Source of the DNA: Magnolia sinica
Lineage: Eukaryota; Streptophyta; Magnoliopsida; Magnoliales; Magnoliaceae
Direction of reading: 5' to 3'
Length of the DNA stretch: 64,000 nucleotides
NCBI RefSeq assembly: GCF_029962835.1
Contig: NC_080578.1
Span: forward strand, 101,783,759-101,847,758
The translations under genes were made by a program, and so were the position numbers. Under the pieces are notes generated by a model. It did not search any database and was not told the origin of the DNA. It was given only the letters and a program-made list of their open reading frames with translations. Shown here piece after piece: positions 42,599-50,674 of this stretch (position 1 is the first letter of the stretch; every line of letters begins with the position of its first letter).

Positions 42599-43726
42599 CT
42601 ATGCCAAAGGATGAGGGGGGCATCGATTTTAGAAAACTTGCGAACATTATGAAAGCTTTTTACTTAAAATGGCATGGTCAATTAAATTTGGGCAGGAGGA
42701 CAATGTTTGAAAATCTTTCATGATGGCTAAGTATCACCACGACTTGTCTCCAGGTGCTTTGGACTGATCAAGGCAGTTATCTTCTCCCCTGTGGAAGAGA
42801 ATCAGGGAGCTCATTCCTATGGTGGAATCCCGAGTTCAAAGGCAATATAAGTGCCGACAACTGCAACTTTTAGAAGACGAATTAGACCGGCCTGGGCCCT
42901 CTAGCGCAGCAGGCTGAAGCAGAGGTGTCAGATGGCTTGCTGGATGCACAAGTATGTCAGGTGCTCAGTCCGAGTGGTCCTCTTCCCCTCTCAGCTGCGT
43001 TCCTTCTCCTTCCTTAGAGAGTTATAAATCACGTGTTTCATGTAGGGTATTGCATCTCAGAGGACACTGACGTACCAATTTGGCCATTCACGACTTCAGG
43101 GGGATTTCTCAGTTAAATCAGCGTGGTCATTGAGCAGGGTTCCAAGTCCAGGTCGGAGCTGGTTAAGATGGGTATGGCATGCTAAACTGCCACCCAAAAT
43201 CTCGCTTCTTGTCTGAAAGGTGCTTCAAAACGCGGTTCTGGTGGATAGTGTAGTTCAATCTTGGGGTGTCCAGATTGCTTCCAAATGTGTTTGTTGCGCC
43301 ATTCATGGATCACAGCCCCATGCCATTGAGACTCTACTTCATCTGTTCGTCAGCAGCAGCGTAGCACAGACAGTATGGCGAGCTGTTGGTAGATGGTTAG
43401 GAATTAGTGTAATGGCAGCTATATCAGTTGAAGCACGGCTATTTCAGTGGTGGGCAGCTGTCTCTTCCAAGCAGGACAAATCGGTGAGCCAAATGCTTAT
43501 TCTGTGCATTGTAATATGGGAGATATGGAAAGCACGCAATGCTGCAGTTTTTGACTGTGTGCGAGTATCATGTGATCGAGTTCTTGCCAAATTCAGGTGG
43601 TGGGATGCACTTCTCAACAGTTCTAGCAACGAAGGATGCGCGCCTGGGTTAAGGTGGACTGATAGCACAAGGGTAAGTGGTCTCGCCTATTGACACTAGA
43701 ACTAGTGGTTCAGTAGTAGTGATTAG
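42599..43726 (+). pseudogene. LINE 3 thumb to zinc-knuckle (zf-RVT) region
   Basis: 42599-43110 is badly decayed (DEGGIDFRKL, LWKRIRELIPMVE recognisable). From 43110 it reads FSVKSAWSLSR, PPKISLLV, stop, KVLQNAVLVDSVVQ, IASKCVCCAIHGSQPHAIET, LLHLFVSSSVAQTVWRAVGR, FQWWAAVSS and CIVIWEIWKARNAAVFDCVR. The CVCC..H pattern is the zf-RVT knuckle. Very similar to copy 4 (47401-48613), so the two belong to one subfamily. Confidence 0.8.
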
Positions 43727-44232
43727 ATGGGAGAGGCATCGCCTGGATGGGTTAAAATTAATGTAGATGGGTCAACCAGAGGTAATCCGGGCAGATCGGG
43801 AGGGGGTGGAATCTGCAGAGGGGAGATGGGCAATTTTCTTTTTGCATTTTTAGCAGGTTATGGGGTTGGTTCTAACACCGTTGCAGAATTACATGCGGTG
43901 CATGACGGCCTTGCACTCAGAATACAAAGGGGTTATAGTCAAATCATTTTAGAATCGAACTCTAGACTGGTTATTAATTTGCTCAACGAAGTGGCTAACC
44001 CGAGTTGGAAATGGAAGACGTAGTTATATAGGATTCATCACTTGCAGCGAAGAGGTCGAATCAGATTTGTGCATGTCTTGAGGGAAGGGAACTCGCCTGC
44101 GGATTTTATGGCCCGGTTAGGGAGTGTTTCTCAATCTTGTGCTTGGTTCGATTGTCAATCGGAGCTTCCTCATCAGGTTAGAGGCTTTGTCTTCCTTGAT
44201 AAGGTTGGATTGAGATCAATTAAGATGGTGTG
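43727..44232 (+). pseudogene. LINE 3 RNase H domain
   Basis: PGWVKINVDGSTRGNPGRSG (first Asp), AGYGVGSNTVAELHAVHDGL (Glu), then ILESNSRLV, where the catalytic Asp is Asn (copy 4 has ESDSNLV), a TAG at 44021 for the Trp of MWLHRI, and QRRGRIRFVHVLREGNSPAD (last Asp). It ends FLDKVGLRSIKMV TGA (44230). Besides the stop, the Asp-to-Asn change would abolish catalysis. Confidence 0.85.
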
Positions 44233-44380
44233 ATCCCCTTTTTGGAATCTTTTTATAATTATTTGTTGCTTTTCATGGTGGACCCCTGTTTTATGTAAAG
44301 GGGTGCCTAGATGTAAAGATGGTGATTTTTTGAAATGAACAAAGACATATTCCATTTTTTAAAAAAAAGAAAAAAAAAAA

Positions 44381-44395
44381 GAGCAATACTTCTCT
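44381..44395. repeat. Right target-site duplication of LINE 3
   Basis: 'gagcaatacttctct' directly after the A-rich tail. Confidence 0.75.
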
Positions 44396-44558
44396 TGTAT
44401 TCATATATTCTCCTTATTTTTCTAGTAGAATGATTCACTGCTGCTTCTTATGGATAATATGATGAACCATGTATATCTTGTAACTCCTTTTCTTATTATT
44501 TCATTATTCAAATATATTACTTTTTATTATCTTCCTATGATCAAGTACACACATGGTT

Positions 44559-45229
44559 TGATGTAGAGTGGGTTGCGGACACTTTTATGTCCAAGATGGA
44601 CCAGAAAAGGCCCCATCGGAGGTGAAGGTGATTAGGACCGTCAGAACCTTAAAACAATCGTATCTCACTAACCAGAATGAGTTTTTTGACATATCATATA
44701 TGATTTTAATGTAGGAGAAGCTACTTTATCTAACCAAACTGGCTATGCCGGGTTGCCCACACCAGATTTTTGAGATTCCATCAAATCAATGATCGAAAGC
44801 CCATTTTATTTCTGTTTTTACTATAATGAGTAAGTTTTAATTCGATCATAACTTTTGGTCCTCTCAATTTTAGTTGTGCCCACCATAAAAATGGCCTAGA
44901 AAAGTTAGGAGAATAACTTGGTTAGGCCAAATTGGACACTTACTATTTTTTGTTGAAAACCAATAAGTCTAGTAGGAATCATGACCGAATAGTAAGTTTA
45001 CTATTTATAGTAAGTCACGTTTTTAGAGAGTTTGAGTCTGAACCCCATCCTAGGTTTGATTTCACTATTTAAAGGATTGTAATTTCATTTTTTTTATTAG
45101 AAATTATTTCTATTTTTACTCCTCATAAATTCAAGGAAGCTCTCTAAGGAGTCTAGAGAGCTCCATGTATTTAGAGTAGTTATCCCTAGGAAGATGGTGA
45201 TCGAGCTCATCACATCCTCCCCTATGTCA
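44559..45229 (+). mobile_element. Solo LTR, family L, copy 1 (671 bp)
   Basis: Starts TGATGTAGAGTGGGTTGCGG, ends 'cctatgtca', and is flanked by an exact 5-bp duplication 'tggtt' (44554-44558 and 45230-45234). Homologous throughout to the split copy at 47317-49256 (shared 'tatgccgggttgccca', 'actatttatagtaagtca', 'taattatccc..gg.aagang'). No internal coding region follows. The superfamily is not identifiable from the LTR alone. Confidence 0.8.
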
Positions 45230-45234
45230 TGGTT

Positions 45235-47316
45235 GTAGCGCATCAGCAAGCGGAAGCTTGTTCCGTTTCCACAATGATGGTAAGCTCTTACTTTCTACTA
45301 GTGTAATAAATGGTGTTAGAGCTTCATGATGGTGTGGACATCTAGATCTTATTTGTTTTCTAGTTTGAAAGAACTGGTGCAATAAATGTTGATTATAGAT
45401 TTGAGGCGGAGGTGTAAATAATGAGGATGGATGATTCAAGGAACAAGAGTCTGCTTGCTTTATTAACTTGCATCTCTTTCTCTACTTATGTACCCAAATC
45501 TTTAGTTATGGTTATTGTTATTTAAATAAGTAGAAACCGAAGTCAAGATAAAAAATAGATGGAACCATGCTTTGAAGCACGTGTCAGATATGCTTTCCTC
45601 ACAGCGTTATTCAGCCCCTCTCATTGGTATGAGATTGTTGTTGGTTTCTAGTGAGCTACTTTTAGGATACGACAAGCCTTAGTGGTTCTGTGTGCAACAA
45701 TCACGAAGAAATCACAGTAGGAACTTGGTACGTAATTTTCTATCATGGCTGAGTATGTGTATGTGAAAAACGGATAACTCACTTATTGCTTACAGTGAGA
45801 GAAAATGAGAGAATAGATGTATTAAAATTTTGAAACCTTGATTTACAAGGAGTTTTATAGAGAATGAGTGGTCATGTTTCGTAGAGAAGCGTTTTTTAAA
45901 GATACATTCAAGATCATCCACAATGATCAAGTTATTTAAGAAGAGGCGTGACTTATCTCAAAAGGCAAAAGTTACCGTTTCTTATAATGGTTGGATTCTA
46001 TTGACCGTTTGGCACAAAGAAACATAGTAATTGTTGAGATCCGTTAGCAGATTTGTGATGTGGCCATTTCTGATCGGCCGATCTGCGAGTGCCACTAGCG
46101 CCTGTACAGCCAACTTTATTCACATTCAAGACCGTCCACAATGATCAAGTTATGTAAGAAGAGGCGTGACTTATCTCAAAAGGCAAAAGTTACCGTTTCT
46201 TATAATGGTTGGATTCTATTGACCGTTTGGCACAAAGAAACATAGTAATTGTTGAGATCTGTTAGCAGATTTGTAATGTGGCCATTTCTGATTGGCCGAT
46301 CTGCGAGTGCCACTAGCGCCTGTACAGCCAACTTTATTCTCTCTCTCTCTATTCTCTAAGTAAGAATATTAGATAACTCAAAGATTATAAACCTATTTTT
46401 CTCTCTCTAGGTAATGCGTGGGACTAGAATTCATGCATTTTTGTTTTGAATAAAACAAAATTAGAAAGGTGCATGTTTAAGACTAACCATTTTTATTTTT
46501 TAATTTTACCAACTTAATTGATAATAAATCTCAACAATTATTTCATATTATCTTTGCATGATGGGCCACACACACTGCCAAAAATGCTTTTACATGTGGG
46601 AGCTCGATTTGCCTTTTGGTTTGACGATGGTGACTACCTGATTCCCAGAAAATGATCTGTTCCAATCACCTGACAATCTCTTCATGTGGTCCCGGCTAGA
46701 GTGACTGTTGAGCCTGACCACTCTCCAAATGCACCTTTTACCTGCAGCATGGCAAGTGTGGTGGACATCTGAGAGTTGATCAGATGGGCCCACTGCGAAG
46801 AACAATCGTTCTGTTCCTGTATGTTATCATGCTGATGAAACGTTGGGCCTCCCATGAGATTTTTAAACCATCCATTCTTTTTAGTACGTTCACCAGCCTG
46901 ATTTCCTCTATCATCATCTACATTGTGGGAGCCTACTGATGCACGGCTCAGATGTCCCGCACACTTGCCATGCTAGCAAATGCGTGGTGCATAAAAGTGT
47001 GTGCAGAAAACGCATGTTAGCAGCGAGCCGGTCCCCTCTTTGTAAAATGAGAACTGAAAGTGCTTGCACGATTTGCTCATGGTTTAAATAAAAAGAAAAA
47101 AAAGAAAAAGAAAAAGAAAAAGAAAGGTAGGCGCACCATGAGCAGGAAATCAGGCCAGTCCACTGTTCAGGTGGACCTCAGGATAGCTTATGTTCAGAGT
47201 GCAAGTGTGAGCAATTTGAAAAGTGGCCTCTTTTTTTTTTTTTTTTTCTTTTTGTTTTTATGTTTTTTTATTTAAAATCACGGCGTCTCACACAGCCTTG
47301 ATCTTTCACACGTGTA
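45235..47316. other. Non-coding stretch between the two family-L LTRs
   Basis: No gene. It holds the 218-bp duplication (45904-46339), a CT-rich piece, a repeat-like 46560-46960 segment ('gatgggccacacacactgcc', 'gatcagatgggcccactgcg') and A-rich and T-rich tracts at 47087-47126 and 47228-47275. It is not a retrotransposon interior: no primer-binding site or polypurine tract is seen, and copy 1 has its own target duplication. Confidence 0.5.
45904..46339. repeat. 218-bp tandem duplication
   Basis: Two units with period 218 starting 'acattcaaga' at 45904 and 46122. Only about six to eight substitutions are seen between them, mostly transitions, so the duplication is young relative to the surrounding elements. 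Confidence 0.92.
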
Positions 47317-47381
47317 TGATGTAGAGTAGGTCGCGGACAATTTCACGGCCAAGAGAGATTAGAAAAGACCTGATGGAGACG

Positions 47382-47400
47382 AAAGTGATCCGGGCTGTCA
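47382..47400. repeat. Left target-site duplication of LINE 4
   Basis: 'aaagtgatccgggctgtca', repeated at 48614-48632 with one mismatch. The same site in copy 1 reads 'aggtgattaggaccgtca', uninterrupted. Confidence 0.9.
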
Positions 47401-48613
47401 AACTGCCACCCAAAATCTCCCTTCTTCTCTGGAAGGTGCTGCAAAATGTAGTCCCGGTGGATAGTGCAGTCCAATCTCGGGGTGTCCATTTAGCTTCCAA
47501 ATGTGTCTGTTGTTCTTTTCCTGGATCCCAACCTCATGGCATTGAGACTCTGTTACATCTCTTCGTCAACAGCAGTATCGCTCAGGTGGTATGGCAAGCT
47601 GTAGGTGGATGGTTTGGAATTAATGTCATGGCTGCTTCCTCGGTTGAAGCAAAGCTTTCTCAGTGGTGAGTAGCGGTCCGTTCTAGGTAGGATAAATCGA
47701 TAAACCAAATGATTATTCCGTGCATTGTTATATGGGAGATATGGAAAGCTCGTAATGCGGCAGTTTTTGATGATGTACCGGTAACTTGTGATCATATTCT
47801 CTCGAAAATCAGATGGTGGGACACTCTTCTTTGCAATTCATCTGACCAGGGCTGCAAGTTGGGGTCAGGTTGGTCAGATTCTACAACAGTAGGTGTTGTC
47901 TTGTCAGTGTCATTAGAAAGCGTGGTCATGCAGGTTTGATACGTGGGAGAGGCCATCACCTGGATGGGTCAAAATTAATGTTGATGGGTCAGCTAGAGGC
48001 AATCCGGGCAGATCGGGAGGAGGTGGAATTTGCAAAGGGGAGATGGGCAATTTTCTCTTTACTTTTTCAGGTGGCTATGGAGTTGGCACTAATACCGTTG
48101 CAGAATTGAGAGCGGTGCATGATGGTCTTGCTTTGGGTATTCAAAGGGGTTATAGCCAAATCATCTTAGAATCAGACTCTAATCTGGTAGTCGATTTGCT
48201 CAACGGAGTGGCAACGCCAGGATGGAAATGGAGGATGTGGTTGCATAGGATTGATAAGCTGCAACGTAATGGCCGAATCAGGTTTATGCATGTCCTAAGG
48301 GAAGGGAACTCGCTGGTGGATTTTTTTGGCTCGGCTAGGGAGCGCTTCTCAATCTGGTGCTTGGTTCGATCGGCCTTTAGAGCTGCCTCATCAGGTGAGA
48401 GGTTCCATTTTTCTTGATAAAGTTGGTTTGAGAAATCTTCGGTTGAGGTAACCCCCTGGCTCTGGATATAGCCCCTTGTTGATAGTTCTTTTGTTTTCTG
48501 TTTTACGATAGGCCTTCGTCAAGGTATCTTTTTGTCTGCCTGGCTTAGGCTCGAATGAGCTGTATATGTTCCTATTGAATATATGAATGAATCCTCTTTT
48601 TTTTTTTTTTTTT
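47401..48613 (+). mobile_element. LINE copy 4, 5'-truncated (1.2 kb)
   Basis: Contains only the end of ORF2. zf-RVT: LPPKISLLLWKVLQNVVPVD, ASKCVCCSFPGSQPHGIETL, QW, stop at 47667 for Trp, then CIVIWEIWKARNAAVFDDVP. RNase H: PGWVKINVDGSARGNPGRSG, AELRAVHDGL, LESDSNLVVDLLNGVATPGW, MWLHRI, HVLREGNS, broken by a frameshift near 48330. A 3' UTR with 'tttacgatagg' follows. The end is odd: 'gaatcctc' then 19 T and AAA, rather than a poly(A). A 19-bp target duplication is clear. Confidence 0.9.
47940..48440 (+). pseudogene. LINE 4 RNase H domain
   Basis: All four acidic catalytic positions are kept in sequence (NVDG, AELRAVHDG, LESDSN, REGNSLVD), better than in copy 3. The frame runs 48043-48417 after a shift at about 48042, and a second shift near 48330 scrambles the tail; FLDKVGLRNLRLR can be read in another frame to TGA/TAA near 48450. 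Confidence 0.8.
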
Positions 48614-49256
48614 AAAGTGATCCGGGCTATCAGAACCTCAAAACAGGCATATCTCGCAGACCGGAATGAGTTATCTGACGTGCCATATATGATTTTGGAT
48701 AGGAGAAGCTACTTTAGCCACCCAACCCAACTATGCCGGGTTGCCCATGCCGAATTTGTGAGATTCCTTCAGATCGATGGTCGAAATCCATTTTATTTTT
48801 ATTTTTACTATTTTGAAGTAATTTATAGATTGATTGGAACTCTTCATCCATCGGGCTTTAAGAATTGTGTCCAACATGAAAAGTGCTTAGAAAAATTAAG
48901 AGAGTAGCATGGTTAAGCCAAATAGGATACTTACTATTTTTGGCCAAAAGCCATAATGTCTAGTAGGGATCATGACTGTCTATAAATATTAAGTTTACTA
49001 TTTATAGTAAGTCATTTTAGTTGTAGTTTGATTCCAAACTTCTCCCTAAGGTTCATAACATTATTTAAAGGGTTGTAAACTCATTTTTGAGTATCGATCA
49101 ATTTATTCCGAATTTTCTAGAATTTTTTTTATTTTTTTCTTTTCCTTGTGGATTCGAGATATCTTTGTGAGGAGTCCAGAGAAGCTCCATGGACTTGGAG
49201 TAATTATCCCTATGAGGAAGACGGTGCTTGACCTCAACATGCCCTCACCTATGTCA

Positions 49257-49803
49257 ATGTGCCATGTAATATATGAGATGGTGCTACCACTAGGGCTGTA
49301 AATGGGTCGTATACAAGTTGAATGTTACAATATCTATATCTGATATTCAATTTAGACCTGATATTGTTCAAGTAAGTCGAATATAGTTTGCATACAAATA
49401 TTATCTCAAGAATTTGGATATAAAACAAATAATCGGGTAATCGAATATCCAATTTAAAATTAAAAAATAAATTAAACATTTAAAAAGTAAAAGAAAAATA
49501 CTTTAAAATAAAAACAATCTTTATATCATAATTAATTAATATTATACTACAAACCTAAGCCATTTAAATAAAAACTTACCAACTTCGGCTATGGACTTAT
49601 CCTCATTAATGTCAATCAACACCTTAGTCTTAAATAAATCATATATTGGTATTTAATATTTTAATTAAAATATTATAGTTAAGTAAATAATGAAAATGCA
49701 ATTGGATAATTAGGCAAGCCAATATGGATATGGTAATTTAATATAGTTATATGACCTCCTAGAAGTGAGGTAATTGGATAAAACTTTTGAAATTGGGTAA
49801 AAC

Positions 49804-49887
<84 letters not shown>

Positions 49888-49931
49888 AATTGATTTTCTT
49901 AGGTCAGATATGCCAGGTAGTTGGATAAATG
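49257..49931. other. AT-rich intergenic with a partial 'tagggctgtaaatgggtcg' repeat end
   Basis: At 49297 'tagggctgtaaatgggtcg' looks like the left terminus of a hAT-type repeat. No right terminus or coding sequence was found. The TA/CA microsatellite lies at its end. Confidence 0.4.
49808..49885. repeat. Compound (TA)n(CA)n microsatellite
   Basis: About 12 TA units followed by about 27 CA units, uninterrupted. Confidence 0.97.
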
Positions 49932-50666
49932 TAGGGGTGTACATCGAGTCGAACCGAGTCGAGCTGGCATGAGCTCGACTCGGCTCGAACACTGGCTGAC
50001 CTCAGCTTGAACTCGGCTCGGTCCTTGAGCCTGACTGGCTAGCTTGACTCGGTTGGGTCAACAGCTCGGGTCGAGTTTGAGCCAAGATCAAGCTGAATTT
50101 GTCATTGAAGCATTTCTACAAACACCTGAACTGCAACTTTACAATCCCACTGTTTGTAAACAGAGGCAATGGTTTTATAGGTGTTTTATCAAACACCTTC
50201 TAAGTAACATAAAAATAAAAAATAAAAAAAATAAAAAATAAAAAATAAAAAAAAGAGAGAGAGAAATAAGTATTTGTTTAATGAACATACCTTGCTTGCC
50301 ACCGGCCAAACCTTCCTTGCCACTAGCCAAACCTTCCTTGCCACCCGCCACATTTGGTTGAGTCATTTTATCAAACAGTTGGTGAGCCAGCCACATTTGG
50401 TTGAGTCATTTTATCAAACAGTTGGTGAGCAACATCAATTACAAAGTAACCAAGTCACCAAACTGGTTCGTTCAATTTGAGCTGGATTCGAGCTAGATTC
50501 GATCCGAGCCGAGCTAGGGCCTGCTCGAACTTGGCTTGAACTCATTTTCGAGCTCAAAAAATCAGCTCAACTCGGCTTAAATTCAGCTTTGAATGGAGTC
50601 GAATCAAGCTTTTTCAAGCCGGGTCGAGCGAGCTAACCGAGCTAGCTCGGTTCGTGTACACCCCTA
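49932..50666. mobile_element. Non-autonomous hAT element (MITE), 735 bp
   Basis: Ends TAGGGGTGTACA and TGTACACCCCTA are perfect 12-bp inverted repeats, flanked by an exact 8-bp duplication 'gataaatg' (49924-49931 and 50667-50674), which is diagnostic of hAT. Subterminal regions are rich in 'gagctcg', 'gagccgag' and 'ctcggct' words. The interior has an A-rich run, an 18-bp unit ('accttccttgccac') three times (50288-50345), and a duplicated 42-bp segment starting 'gccacatttggttgagtcat'. No transposase. Confidence 0.92.
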
Positions 50667-50674
50667 GATAAATG

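Larger units (their letters stand above)
37524..44380 (+). mobile_element. LINE copy 3, near full-length, RRM-type L1 (BNR-like)
   Basis: About 6.86 kb between 15-bp duplications: a short 5' leader, ORF1 with an RRM domain, a long polar ORF1 tail, ORF2 with EN, RT, zf-RVT and RNase H, a 3' UTR and an A-rich tail (44361-44380). An RRM in ORF1 is the hallmark of the BNR-type L1 lineage described from sugar beet and found in many plants; an RNase H at the ORF2 end is also known in plant L1s. At least six Trp-to-stop changes plus frameshifts make it inactive. It is the only copy here that retains the 5' part. Confidence 0.9.
47317..49256 (+). mobile_element. Family-L LTR, copy 2, interrupted by LINE 4
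   Basis: Starts TGATGTAGAGTAGGTCGCGG and ends 'cacctatgtca'. About 708 bp remain after removing LINE 4 and one duplication copy. No matching 5-bp flanks were found (left 'gtgta', right 'atgtg'), so either the duplication has decayed or the LTR is a recombinant. Confidence 0.75.

Noticed and set aside
45230-47316. Interior of an LTR retrotransposon between two family-L LTRs
   Set aside because: The left LTR has its own 5-bp duplication, and no primer-binding site, polypurine tract or gag-pol remnant is visible.
49679-49992. Open frames of CV/YI or TH repeats
   Set aside because: Translations of the TA/CA microsatellite.
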